From Enchytraeus crypticus (Eukaryota > Annelida > Clitellata > Enchytraeida > Enchytraeidae): a stretch of 64,000 bases of DNA. The notes below the pieces were generated by a model, which made no database searches, was not told the DNA's origin, and saw only the letters and a list, made by a program, of their open reading frames with translations. The translations under genes and the position numbers were made by a program. Of this stretch, positions 10,746-21,754 are shown piece after piece. The first letter of the stretch is position 1; the number at the start of each line of letters is the position of its first letter. The stretch spans positions 72,001-136,000 of the forward strand of contig CAJHZI010000440.1 in NCBI GenBank assembly GCA_905160935.1, given 5' to 3'.

Positions 10746-11014
10746 GCCAGCAAGAGCAAGAGGTCGTCGGTTCGAAACATTAGCGAATCATCTCTGATAG
10801 GATCCTTGGGGTTAAGCGGAAACTGACGTCGATTTTAGTTTTACAGCAGCACCGCCGCTAGGGTTAGACGATTTATACGGACTTACGGATTTGACCGGAA
10901 GTCCGAACGGTTCTAATCTCGTGGAATCAATGCTCGAATAATTTCTCCATATTTCTCTCGCACTGCGGCAGTCTGGAGTTTGATCGGACGTTATAAATCA
11001 GTCGTCATTGTTGT

Positions 11015-11832
11015 CTGAATGTCAGTGGCCCAGACTACAGACAATGTTAGCTGTATGTCAGTGACCCAGACTACAGCAATGCTAGCTGTATGTCAGTGAC
11101 CCAGACTACAGTCAATGTTAGCTGTATGTCAGTGACCCAGACTACAGACAATGTTAGCTGTGTGTCAGTGTCTCAGACTACGGACAGTGTTAGCTGTATG
11201 TAAGTGACACAGACAACAGTCAATGTTAGCTGTATGTCAGTGACCCAGACTACAGACAATGTTAGCTGTATGTCAGTGACCCAGACTACAGTCAATGTTA
11301 GCTGTATGTCAGTGACCCAGACTACAGTCAATGTTAGCTGTATGTCAGTGACCCAGACTACAGTCAATGTTAGCTGTATGTCAGTGACCCAGACTACAGA
11401 CAATGTTAGCTGTGTGTCAGTGACTCAGACTAGCAGTCAGTGATGTTGTTAGCTGTATGTCAGTGACCCAGACTACAGTCAATGTTAGCTGTATGTCAGT
11501 GACCCAGACTACAGTCAATGTTAGCTCAGTGACTCACGGACAGTGTTAGCTGTATGTAAGTGACACAGACAACAGTCAATGTTAGCTGTATGTCAGTGAC
11601 CCAGACTACAGTCAATGTTAGCTGTGTGTCAGTGACTCAGACTACGGACAGTGTTAGCTGTATGTAAGTGACACAGACAACAGTCAATGTTAGCTGTGTG
11701 TCAGTCACCCAGACTATAGTTAATGTTAGCTGTATGTCAGTGACCCAGGCTATAGACAATGTTAGCTGTATGTCAGTGACCCAGCCTACAGTCAATGTTA
11801 GCTGTATGTCAGTGACACAGACTGTAGACTTA
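11015..11832. repeat. 36-bp minisatellite, about 22 units
   Basis: Units of TGTATGTCAGTGACCCAGAC followed by TACAGTCAATGTTAGC; some units have GACTCAG or ACACAG variants and a few are truncated. A period divisible by three gives a repetitive ORF (MSVTQTTVNVSC) on + and a mirror on -, neither likely to be a gene. Confidence 0.9.
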
Positions 11833-11839
11833 CTGTTAT

Positions 11840-11877
11840 ATCTCTCGCTCTCTCTTTCTGTAATTCCCTCACTTTCG

Positions 11878-11915
<38 letters not shown>

Positions 11916-12010
11916 ACAATCTCTTCACTTTGTATATATGCGACTTAACACTGAGGTTGTTGTCGAAGTAAACATATCTCTCTCTCTCTCTCTCTTTTAT
12001 TCTCTATATC
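11840..12010. repeat. (CT)n microsatellites
   Basis: Two CT-rich blocks, about 11840-11920 and 11972-12010. Confidence 0.85.
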
Positions 12011-12365
12011 TCTGTCTCTTTCTAAGTAATATACTCTGACATTATTACCAATATTTACTTACTTCAATCTGATCGTTCCCTCCAGTTCAATTTCAATGGT
12101 ATCAGATATCTCTACTGATTAAAAAAGACAATTTTATTTATTTTTTACTTACTGTATAATGGAAAAACTCTTAACTTCAGGGGCTTCACCAGGAGTGCGT
12201 AGACAGTAACACGCTTCTGTGATGACCACTTCTTAGGAAGTTAAGTTGTTCATATTATATCCCATGCCATAGGCCTATTGAAGGAATATCTATAATATGA
12301 AAATAGACTTCAAACAATAATTTACTAAGATGGTTGTATTTCAATAAGTGGACATTTTTGAGAAA

Positions 12366-12517
12366 ATGTCAGGGGAGGCAGGGAGTCAATCCCCCAGGAC
12401 AGGAGGGGGAGATGAGTTCGACGAGAGTTTTGACGATGAGGATGTGAGCGAGACTGAGAGAGTTGTGATCAACGTTAGCGGTCTAAGAGTAGAGACCAGG
12501 CTCAAGACATTGTCCAG
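12366..12517 (+). CDS. Kv1/Shaker: Kv1 exon 1 (start codon to T1 strand)
   Basis: ATG at 12366, then an acidic 30-residue leader and the beginning of T1 up to KTLS. The donor is CCAG|GTATTG at 12517/12518, phase 2, completed by the A that opens exon 2 to give Arg51. The last about 50 bases of this exon with its donor are repeated seven times downstream. Confidence 0.88.
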
Positions 12518-15500
12518 GTATTGATCAATCAATCAATCAATCAATCAATCATGTGATTAACGTGAGCGGTCTGAGAGTAGAGAACAGGCTCAAGACACTG
12601 TCCAGGTATTAGTCAATCAATCAATCAATCGATCAATCAATCAATCAGTCAATAAATCAATCAATCAATCAATCATGTGATCAATGTGAGTGGTCTAAGA
12701 GTAGAGACCAGGCTAAAGACACCGTCCAGGTATCAATCAATCAATCAATCAATCAATCTGTCAATCAATCAATCAATCAGTAAATCAATCAATCAATCAA
12801 TCATGTGATTAACGTGAGTGGTCTGAGAGTAGAGACCAGGCTCAAGACACTGTCCAGGTATTAATCAATCAATCAATCAATCAGCAAACCAATCATATGA
12901 TCAACGTTAGCGGTCTGAGAGTAGAGATCGGGCTCAAGACACTGTCCAGGTATTAATCAATCAATCAATCAATCAATCATGTGATCAACTTGAGCGGTCT
13001 GAGAGTAGCGACCAGGCTCAAGACACTATCCAGGTAATAATCAATCAATCAATCAATCAATCAATCATGTGATTAACGTGAGTGGTCTAAGAGTAGAGAC
13101 CAGGCTAAAGACATTGTCCAGGTATTAGTCAATCAATCAATCAATTGATCAATCAATCAATCAATCAGTCAATCAATCAATCAGTAAATCAATCATGTGA
13201 TAACGTGAGTGGCCTGAGAGTAGAGACCAGACCCAAGACACTATCCAGGTAATAATCAATCAATCAATCAATTAATGAATTAATTAATCAATCAGTCAGT
13301 CAGTCAAACTGTCAGTCAGTCGGTCAACAAATCAATTATTCAAACAATCATTCAATTAATCAAGCAATCAATCCATCATAATCATAGACAATCAATCAAT
13401 GAATTAACTCGTTAACTTATCAAACAATCTCTTCGCTCAAGAAAACTTCAAGATTGAATATAGATACTACTACTCACTCTTTAACGAAAGCTTTTTCGAT
13501 GGGAATCGACTTAATTTGATTAATTTATTGCATGTGATTGAGTATTTGATTAATTAACTAAAATTTTAATTAGTTAATTCATCAACTAAAATATTAAACA
13601 TTTGATTTATACTCAGATTGATTGATTAACGTAGATTCCTCGAGTTGATCGACATTCGATTGATTAATTTATTGATTGATTGGTTGACTGATTGATTGAT
13701 TGATCACAGATTACCGGACTTACTTGACTTTCGATTGATGGATTGATTGATTGATTGATTGAGAATGAATTCCCAGACTTGATTGACTTTCAATTGATCG
13801 ATTTATTGATTGGTTGACTCAATGATAGTTTGAACATAGATCCCCAGACTTGATTCATGGATTCGATTGATTGATTGATTAATCATAGATTTTCGGACTT
13901 GATTTAACGATTGATCGATCGATTGATTGAATGATCACAGATTCCCGGACACTCTGCTAGGGGACTCAGAGAGGCGGTGTCGCTACTACGACTCTCTACG
14001 TAACGAGTATTTCTTCGACAGGAATCGCCTCAGTTTCGACGCCATCCTCTACTACTACCAGAGCGGTGGTCGACTGCGGCGTCCTATCAACGTACCTATG
14101 GAGGTGAGTGTAAGAGAAATAGTCAGGTTTTCATTTTATAAAGTTTCTGTTGATGAGATAGAGAGAGAAAGAGAGAGAGAGAGATTTAAGATAAGTAAAA
14201 ATAAGATAATCTTTTCATCAGATTGGAGATTAGAGTAGTAGAAATAGTCAGGTTTTCATTTGTGCAGTTATTGTTGATGAGCCAGATGGCAAGGAGGGTA
14301 GCTTAGTAGAAATAGTCAGATTTGTATTTTTGGAAGTTCCTGTTGACGAGACACAGAAATTTATAATAAGTAATATAAAATAAGATAAAATAAGATCAGA
14401 TAGGTTAAGATAAGATTTCAGATATTTATATATTGATATTTTACAACAATAATCAATATCACTCGCTCGTACTTATGCTACAGGTTTTCTCAGACGAAAT
14501 CCAGTTCTACGAGTTGGGTGACGACATCATAGAGAGATACAGAGAGGACGAGGGTCTAGTCAAAGAAGAAGAAAGAATCCTTCCGAAAAACAAATTCCAG
14601 AGAACTGTCTATCTACTCTTTGAATTTCCAGAAAGTTCTATGGCTGCCCGCATCGTCGCCATTCTTTCCGTCAGCGTCATTCTCCTTTCCATCGTCACCT
14701 TCTGTCTAGAAACACTGCCAGAGTTCAAGAAGGTCAGAATGGAACCGAGCGCAACGAACAACGGTACGGACACTCTGGTACATGAGGATGATATTCCAAG
14801 CTTCAGCGAACCGTTCTTCATCATCGAAACCGCCTGTATCATCTGGTTCACCTCCGAGCTTCTCATCAGGTTCGCTTCCTGCCCCAATCACCTCCAGTTC
14901 TTCAAGAACCTCATGAACCTCATCGACATAGTTGCCATCATCCCATACTTCATCACCCTGAGCACAGTCCTCGCTGATGAGGTCAAAGTTAACAACCAGG
15001 CGATGTCCCTGGCGATACTGAGAGTGATCCGACTCGTCCGGGTGTTTCGTATTTTCAAGTTGTCGCGGCACTCGAAGGGACTTCAGATCCTGGGGCAGAC
15101 AATCAGGGCTAGCATGCGAGAGCTGGGACTTCTCGTCTTCTTTCTCTTCATCTGCGTCGTGCTCTTCTCAAGCGCTGTGTTCTTCGCTGAACACGACGAA
15201 GAGAACACGAAGGAGTCTGGGTTCAAAAGCATCCCGGATGCTTTCTGGTGGGCTGTTGTTACCATGACTACTGTGGGCTATGGGGATATGACCCCACAGA
15301 GCGCCTGGGGTAGACTTGTGGGCAGCATGTGCGCCATTGCTGGTGGGTAACTGATCGTTGTTTTAAGTAATGATAATAATATTAAAGGTTTAGGGTCCGT
15401 TTCCTCATCCAGGAATTATGTCAGGGACGTCCCCAACAACACACACATCACTACAGATCAATTCACCCAGACTAATCTGCAAAAGAAATGTGCTGAGGAG

Positions 15501-18187
15501 AAGTAAGGTCCTAATCGAAAGCCAGTCCGGTGATCAAAAAATGGTCAGGGTAGATCGATTATGTCTATGGTGGGAAAAGGTAAGTATTAAGCTTGCTAGA
15601 GAATGCTAAAAGAGAAAAACAAGAGCGAAGATTAGCAGGTAAGGAGTTCCAGATTGTGGGTGCTGCGTAAGAAAATGAACGCCTGCCCAATGATGTGAGA
15701 ATACTTGATATGTATGAATCAGTTATTTCTGCAATGCACTAGCTCATATATATATAATGTGTCTTGCAGGGGCGTGTGAAACATGCTACTCAGGAAACAT
15801 CAATCAATCAATGTCAATATCAACCAGGTCAACTTGAATAATTTTGCTATCACAGTGCTGTTTTGAGAGAGCACTTTTGAGAGAACACTTTTGAAAGAGT
15901 ACTTTTGAAAAAGGTGTTGTTTTGAGAGAGAATTTTTGTAAGAGCACAGTTATAAGAGAGCACTTTTGAGAACAGTTTAGAGAGAGAACCTTTGTTGGAG
16001 TACTTTTGAGAGAAAAAGTTTGAGAGAGCTGTTTTTATAGCGCTTTGGCACTAACATCGAATTTATATTCTTGAACTTTTCGTAAGATTCTTATTTTAAT
16101 GATAATGTCACATGTGCAGTGAATCCAATACCATTGCATATCCAATATCATTATCATTACATATATCCGTTACCATTACAATTGCATATCCAATATCATT
16201 ACATATCCATTACCATTACATATCCATTACCGTTACATATCCATTACCATTAACATTACATATATCCGTTACCATTACCATTACATATCCATTACCATTA
16301 CATATCCATTACCATTAACATTACATATATCCATTACCATCACCGTTACATATCCATTACCACTACCGCTTGAAGTGCGCTCTTACATTCCAGAACGACT
16401 TCACAGAGTAGTCAGACAAAGCCTACTATTCGATTTTCTTAAATCCATACCGGCGGCACTCGACATGCCACCAAAAGGCAACGATTAGGAATAATCATGG
16501 AAAGATGGAGGGAATAGTGTAAACGAAGAAAAAACTCAGGGTGACCTGAGTTCACGCATTCCCAGCAAGGCACACTATCTACATGTAAAACGACGACTTA
16601 GCAAGAAAACCACAAACGACATCGATCAAGCTATGTAACCGGTAGACTATGTGTTTTATAAGGTTATGGCTAAGGCTAATGTTACCGTCAGATTTCTCAC
16701 TCGAAAGCGATGTGAGTGACGTGCTAGCCCAGGATTTGAACCCTGAACATATAACTGATCCGCAGTCGAATATCTTACCGACATCGCCACTGCCTCCAGC
16801 CGTGTTATTTATTTGTGTTTACACTAACTCGAGTATCTTACCGACTTAGCCACTGGCTCTAGCCAAATCAAACATATTGTTGTCAGTATAGAACACATAA
16901 CACATATTTGTGTTCGTATGAAACGCATAACACGCATTTCTGTTAGTTAAAAAAATTGTGTTACTATAAAACACACAGATATGTGTTATACATATTTGTG
17001 TTTTCGACCGCGGATCATTAGGTGCGGGGTTCAAATCGTGGGCTCTCCCGTCACTGACATCGCTTTCGAGTGAGGAAACTGACGTTAACCTTAGCTTTAT
17101 TTTTAGCTGTATTTCAAGATTGATTTATAAACTGTCTGACTGATTGATTGCAGGTGTGCTAACTATAGCTCTACTCGTACTTGTCATTTATAGATTGATT
17201 TATTAACTGATTGATTGATTGATTACAGGTGTGTTAACTATCGCCCTACCCGTACCTGTCATAGTCTCTAACTTCAACTATTTCTACAACCGAGAGTCCG
17301 ACACGAAGGAGAAAGACCCATACGTTCACGTCCACAGTTGTCCCAACCTCGCCCACGACCCTTCCAGCATTCCACCAGACTACGACGCCGTACAGATGCG
17401 AGGAACCGGATCAGACAGGAAACTGAATGGGAGTCCTGGTGGCGGAAGTGCCGGAAGTCTTGCGGATGGAAGGTTCCTGGAAGATTTTGAGAGAAAGGAT
17501 CCGTCGCAAGAGCGACGAGATTGGTCAGCCTCTATACGTGGTAGGGCTTGTGATGTTAGACCCGAAAGGATCAGTCCAAATTTGAATGGTAGAAGATTGA
17601 CTGATTGTGATGTTTTTGAGAGTCACAGAGGTTGGCAGCAGGATCGAAATAGTTATGTTGATCTTGACGACTCGAAATCCGGAAAGAATAGTTCTAGCAA
17701 CAACAATAACGGTCACAAAATGTTGATTACCACACCTGTCAGCAATGTCTATAATTACGTGCAAAGCACTGATGATGAGGATTTTAGAGATATTCGTTAT
17801 TGTGCCAGGAATAATGTGACTAATTCTCGTGGTTCTAATGCAGATCCAGACTGGACGGTTGTTGGAGAGTATTTCAGTGAAAACTTTCAGCCAGGAGTTG
17901 ACGGTGATATTTCACAAAATGATGGCTCTAGTTTTTGTAATGCCACAGTATTGAAGGATGACGTAAGCTATGCATTTTGTAATAATGACGTCAGGAGATG
18001 TATTGAGACAAAAGCAAACTACGCAAACATCGCAACAGATTTATCGCCGCAAGGTGATGGTGGCGCTAATGGCAGAGCTAAATCACTTGAAGTTCGGGAT
18101 GCTGATGCTGGATCCAGAAGGCAAACTACCTCAGTGAATAATTCCAGGGCAGCATTGCTCAATTGTAATAATATATATGGCACATGA
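12366..18187 (+). CDS. Kv1/Shaker: Voltage-gated potassium channel, Kv1/Shaker family (4 exons, 710 aa)
   Basis: Pore-forming subunit of a tetrameric delayed-rectifier or A-type K+ channel in the plasma membrane. Coding exons 12366-12517, 13941-14103, 14484-15342 and 17229-18187 join with matching phases into 2133 nt. Residues 31-130 are the T1 tetramerisation domain ([25 protein letters not shown]). S1 is about 158-183, S2 216-235, S3 246-264, and S4 280-303 with regularly spaced arginines ([16 protein letters not shown]). S5 is 319-338, the selectivity filter TTVGYGD 367-373, and S6 382-412 with the PVP hinge at 399-401. A possible N-glycosylation site (NGT) lies at 198, in the S1-S2 loop as in other Kv1 channels. 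The N-terminus is short (30 aa before T1), with no obvious inactivation ball. The 300-residue tail is Asn/Ser/Asp-rich and ends IYGT, without the usual TDV PDZ ligand. Family identity is very secure; the exact start and absence of further 5' exons are less so. Confidence 0.95.
12518..13440 (+). repeat. Tandem array: seven partial copies of Kv1 exon 1 end within (ATCA)n
   Basis: Inside intron 1, the segment GTGATxAACGTxAGxGGTCT through CTGTCCAG|GTATT recurs at about 12553-12605, 12677-12729, 12805-12857, 12897-12949, 12981-13033, 13069-13121 and 13197-13248. Each copy is about 53 bases and would encode [17 protein letters not shown] with few changes (the last has a one-base deletion), and each keeps a splice-donor-like end. 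Spacers are (ATCA)n runs of variable length. No acceptor precedes the copies, so they are probably not exons. Confidence 0.92.
13610..13938. repeat. (TTGA)n-rich block, complementary to the (ATCA)n array
   Basis: ATTGATTGATTGATTG-type repeats, diverged, at the end of intron 1 and running into the exon 2 acceptor. They are the reverse complement of the tetranucleotide in the first half of the intron, so the intron RNA can fold on itself. Confidence 0.8.
13941..14103 (+). CDS. Kv1/Shaker: Kv1 exon 2 (rest of T1 core)
   Basis: Acceptor GATCACAG at 13940, donor GAG|GTGAGT at 14103. Encodes [12 protein letters not shown] through RRPINVPME, the conserved middle of T1. The reading frame stays open past the donor because intron 2 has few stops; that extension is not real. 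Confidence 0.92.
14484..15342 (+). CDS. Kv1/Shaker: Kv1 exon 3 (T1 end, S1 to start of S6)
   Basis: Acceptor GCTACAG at 14483; donor GCTG|GTGGGT at 15342. Encodes the T1-S1 linker, S1-S5, pore helix, TTVGYGDM filter and the first half of S6 (CAIAG). Base composition is distinctly more GC-rich than the surrounding introns. Confidence 0.95.
15368..15720 (-). mobile_element. 3' end of a CR1/L2-like LINE (family L-AAP), 5'-truncated
   Basis: Minus copy. The LINE's ATT-rich tail is at 15370-15385; its 3' UTR contains ACGTCCCTGACAT and AGCACATTTCTTTTGCAGAT. Its coding end encodes [10 protein letters not shown]-type sequence in the copy at 37043-37628. The same 3' end recurs at 20295-20370, 32440-32735, 37043-37628, 56635-57210 and 61570-61870. 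Confidence 0.75.
15568..16291 (+). other. Kv1 intron 3 segment copied into the palindrome spacer
   Basis: About 725 bases, from GGGAAAAGGTAAGTATTAAG to CATTACATATCCATT, recur at 47152-47884 in the same orientation with roughly 1-2 percent differences and small length changes (such as one extra TA). The segment starts inside the LINE 3' fragment and ends inside the CATATCCATTACC repeat, so it does not coincide with any mobile element's ends. It includes GAGAGAGCACTTTTGAGAG-type repeats at 15850-16040. Confidence 0.88.
16105..16365. repeat. Tandem CATATCCATTACCATTA repeat
   Basis: Irregular 17-29 base units of ACATATCCATTACCATT and ACATATATCCGTTACC, beginning within the copied segment. Confidence 0.8.
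16673..16802 (-). mobile_element. SINE family S2
   Basis: Nearly complete minus copy in Kv1 intron 3, with a partial second copy end at about 16825-16860. Confidence 0.7.
17003..17100 (+). mobile_element. SINE family S2
   Basis: Plus copy lacking the first part of the A-box half, followed by the AGCTTTATTTTTAGC tail. It ends about 50 bases before the duplicated exon 4 start. Confidence 0.7.
17117..17264 (+). repeat. Tandem duplication of the Kv1 exon 4 acceptor region
   Basis: Two units of about 74 bases. The first (17117-17190) has GATTGATTGCAG| followed by 34 bases matching exon 4 (GTGTGCTAACTATAGCTCTA). The second (from 17191) is the real acceptor GATTGATTACAG|GTGTGTTAACT at 17228/17229. 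The upstream copy would encode [12 protein letters not shown], losing both prolines of the PVP hinge, and then runs into a stop. Confidence 0.85.
17229..18187 (+). CDS. Kv1/Shaker: Kv1 exon 4 (end of S6 and cytoplasmic tail)
   Basis: Encodes [20 protein letters not shown], which closes S6, then a long hydrophilic tail. Stop TGA at 18185-18187. Possible polyadenylation signal AATAAA at about 18233. Confidence 0.92.
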
Positions 18188-19142
18188 GAAAATAATTTCC
18201 CGTCTCAATCCAGCGGAATCCTAACATTCTAGAATAAACTTTGGCTCAAATATTTTTAATTGCAGTAGCCTAAATTTAAAATTAATTTGAGGATGTATGG
18301 TCAATCGCTATAATTATTCTAGATTGCAGAAATAGCTGACTTTAACATAACTTTATTCACATTCAATATCAATTTCAAAAACTCTCGGAGAAATAAGGTC
18401 ATTTAGTTTTTACCGTAATACAAATGTTTATTAAAAGCAATGATTTGAAATCAAATGGAATAATCTCTTAATTAATTTAAATAAATATTTATTCAGATAA
18501 TGCAATTCACGTCTATTAAAGGCCGCGTTTTGGGCCTACACACCGACCTATAAAAGACAACGTTCTGCGTCTCTAACACACTATGCATGTATTTGCAGTA
18601 TATGGTATGGTAGGCCTATAGGCCTATATATCTCTCAGTTATTTTAAGTTAATGTAGGCCATGCATTGGTAAGGAACGTTAAACCTTTATATTATTAATA
18701 ATGTCATTATTACTTTTTAATTTTATTATTATTATTATTTTTAACCCTCAAAGAAGGGGATTCTTATTTTAATATTATTATTACTACTAGTAGGCCTACT
18801 ATAAAACCAAACTACTACTATTATTTTAATATTATTATTACTATTAGTAGGCATACTATAAAACCAAACTGTGAGTTGCATAACAAATCTCCAAGAACCT
18901 AATTCCGTGCTTGCTAGCACGAACAACAGCCACCAGAACGCTACCGTCGTCAATGACGACAGCGAGCACTATTAGGCCTATATCCAATCATAATAAGTGT
19001 CAAGAATGATGCAAAATTCAAAACCAATAAAACCATGCAGTCCGAAAATTGAGCATTAAAGAAAAAGGATCTTTTCGTGCTGATCGCAACTCAAGAACAC
19101 AGGACGGAAATAAGACTTGGAAAAGGTAGTCTTTTAACTGCT
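18188..19142 (+). other. Kv1 3' UTR and AT-rich intergenic DNA
   Basis: A short 3' UTR to about 18240-18500 is likely. A roughly 60-base AT-rich unit (TAGGCxTACTATAAAACCAAAC within it) is repeated twice at 18765-18875. No other gene seen. Confidence 0.5.
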
Positions 19143-19150
19143 TATGCTGC

Positions 19151-19878
19151 CAGGGGCGAATCCAGGAATGTTTTAAGGGGGGGGGGGCGAAAACTTTTTT
19201 TGAACAGTGTACACATTTTTGCTTACGCCACGCCTTCTTCGGGGCGTGACGGCGTGACGCAACTAGAAAAAATGCTGTTTGGAGGGGGGCTCACAATTTT
19301 TAAGCATATTACGCTCGGCTCATAGAGTGAGTATCTTACCCCCCCCCCCCCCTCATACCCGTAGGCCTACTGAAATGTGAGGAAAACCTAAAGTACTACA
19401 TTTGTTTAGAAAAAAGTAGGCTAATTTTTTCACCTCTGAGGTTCTGAAGAAACTCAGTGGATCTGGACCAATTGCAAAAGTGACCTAATTTTGGCGGAAG
19501 ATGGGGGGCTTAAGCCCCTCGATCCCAGCCAAGGCGGTTTTCACCACTGTTCCGGGAGAGAGTTCAGATTTTTTATTTACACCCTTTTTCCTCTTATACA
19601 GTGGCTAAAGTGAAAATTGAGAGCTAGTGAAACGGTTAACATTTTTCGGGACCCCCTTCCGTTATATGGGCCCCTAGTGGGGCCCATATTTGAAAAAATT
19701 CCAGGTAGTCGGACTGTTCAAGTTCCCTCTTGTATCCCCCCCCCCTATCCCCTAACGCCCTTAAAACATATCTACACCTAGAAATTGCATAGAAATAATG
19801 AAAATATAGTTTTAAAATTTTTTCGTCGGGCCTAAGGCGGGGGCCCGGACCCCCTGACCCCCCCTGGATCCGCCACTG
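19151..19878. mobile_element. hAT-type MITE with 8-bp target-site duplication
   Basis: Terminal inverted repeats CAGGGGCGAATCCAGG (19151) and CCTGGATCCGCCACTG (ending 19878). Immediate flanks are TATGCTGC (19143-19150) and TATGTTGC (19879-19886), an 8-base duplication with one change. CAG...CTG ends and an 8-base target site are hallmarks of the hAT superfamily. Poly-G and poly-C runs lie inside; there is no transposase. Confidence 0.8.
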
Positions 19879-19892
19879 TATGTTGCTATGTA

Positions 19893-20125
19893 GGAAAGGT
19901 AATTAATCCATCTAACTGAAGAAGGCTTCGGTAAACTACCTCAGAAGCTATACTTTTCTCATGCTATAGGCTACATAAGGTAGGCCTATGGATAAGGCAT
20001 AGACTTGGTGAAGGGATTAACTTGTTGAGCTAATGAGTGCTCTTATGGAGCGAGAAAACAGACTTTGAGTACGAATATGTACCTTGAACCTGCCACTTGG
20101 TAGTGCACTGAAGAAGATTTAGGAA
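19893..20125 (+). mobile_element. Repeat family S4, sense copy
   Basis: Contains GTAATTAATCCATCTAACTGA, the TATGGATAAGGCATAGACTT block, GAAGGGATTAACTTGTTGA, and ends GAACCTGCCACTTGGTAGTG CACTGAAGAAG. This is the orientation in which the (GA)n tail would be 3'. Confidence 0.7.
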
Positions 20126-20294
20126 AGCAAAGCCTGCCGTACTTAATTCAAATTGAACCTTTATGAAGAGTGGATGCAGGATCGAGTACCACAAGTATGC
20201 ACGAGTATTGTGTTAGCATGTAAATGTAACCATTGAATATTTCTCAGCCGTATCAATCAACTATTAAATAAGAAATTAAATTAAATTAAATTAA

Positions 20295-20506
20295 TAATAA
20301 TAATAATAATAAAGGTTTAGGCTAACGTCCATTTCCTCATCCAGGGATAATATCAGGACGTCATCGTACTAAAATAAGTTAATAAAATTAAAATTAAATA
20401 ACATAATGAAAGAAAATAATAATTAATAAATATACATTAGAATAGCTTAAATTTCTAAAAACAAATGACTAAAATAAGTATTGAATGATTAATAATTAAA
20501 TAAGTG

Positions 20507-20542
<36 letters not shown>

Positions 20543-20665
20543 TAGTGCATTGCCTACTGAGAGGTTCAAAGTATTTAACGCCTCCACTCTTCTCTGTCTT
20601 CCGCCTTCCTCTTCTTGTTTACAAGTGAGTGGGTCATTAAATCGTCTAACATATATAATCTCGGT
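20295..20665 (-). mobile_element. LINE 3' fragments (L-AAP tail, then L-GHIL end)
   Basis: 20295-20370 is the (AAT)n tail plus 3' UTR of L-AAP. 20505-20660 is a minus L-GHIL end beginning (CT)n, TTAGTGCATTGCCTACTGAG, with the coding-end block CGCCTCCACTCTTCTCTGTC. Confidence 0.65.
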
Positions 20666-21754
20666 TAAAATATTTTATTATCTAATTTTACTTTTACTTG
20701 AACGAATTGGTATTTAAGCGTTTGCTAATGTCAGTGCTGCATTTTGTTTTATGGTTGTGGTAGGATTACAGTTAGGATTATGGCTAGGAGATGTACAAGT
20801 TTTAAGAGCATTGTTGTTGTTATTGACAAATGAGGTCGGTTTCTAATGACCAGTTTTTTTCTTTGGGAATTTACACTGGTTTTTACGCTGTTTATTACAC
20901 TGATTTTTTGCATGGCTTAATTTTTTTTGAATGGCGTGCGATACTTATAATTTTATGCCAGAAATTACAAACAAAATTGACTTAACACCGACAAACTGCA
21001 AAATCTTTTCATTGGGATTAAGCAAGTATTATCAAGTATTCTATATGATACTATTTAATATCTTGAGTTAATATTAATGCATAGAATATTAGAAATTTAA
21101 AACTAATTTGCACCCGGAACTATAGTGAATTTACATTTCTAAGATTAACAACTCTCAATCGGATACAATATTTTTTTAAAATCTCTTATTTAGATGGTCG
21201 GATTTAAATTTAATATTTCTAGTCGATATTATCTTATGTTAAGCCTAAGATAGCTTGTATTATAATTTAAGATATTATATGCTTAACAGCCTACAGGATA
21301 TAAAATCCTATAATTAGGCCTGCTTCGTGTTACTAGGGTTATATTGGGTTGGGGTTTTTACCAGAGTTGGGGTTCGACCTATATGGCAGATATGCGACCC
21401 CCTGCTAAAGTTTTAACCCCATCAATCAATCAATCAGTAAGAATTTAGAGTCCGGTACCTTGCCATAAGGCAATGTCAGGGACGTCAATGTCTTAACCTC
21501 TCCAAGGACAAATCCCTGATGACCCTGGCAAACCTTTGACCCTATAACCACCACCTTGGAAAAATGTAACAAATACAACCATGCCTGTTTCGTGATGGGC
21601 TAGCATGTTTAGGGACTTAAGCCTACTTTTATTAATAAAAGGGTTACAAATGTGGGGTTTATAATTTAATGTAGTCTATCTAGTTTGCATAGATACATGC
21701 TAGGTAATTCACTTTGGCTTATAATCCTAAAATTGGGATCTCTCTCTCTCTCTC
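20666..21754. other. No gene seen
   Basis: AT-rich intergenic DNA. 21420-21495 has (ATCA)n followed by a diverged L-AAP 3' UTR piece (AATGTCAGGGACGTCAATG). Confidence 0.4.

Noticed and set aside
11015-11832. Possible CRISPR-like array
   Set aside because: Repeats are contiguous 36-mers with no unique spacers, in animal DNA; it is a minisatellite.
15418-15609. Short ORF after Kv1 exon 3
   Set aside because: Lies inside an inverted LINE 3' end; not an exon.
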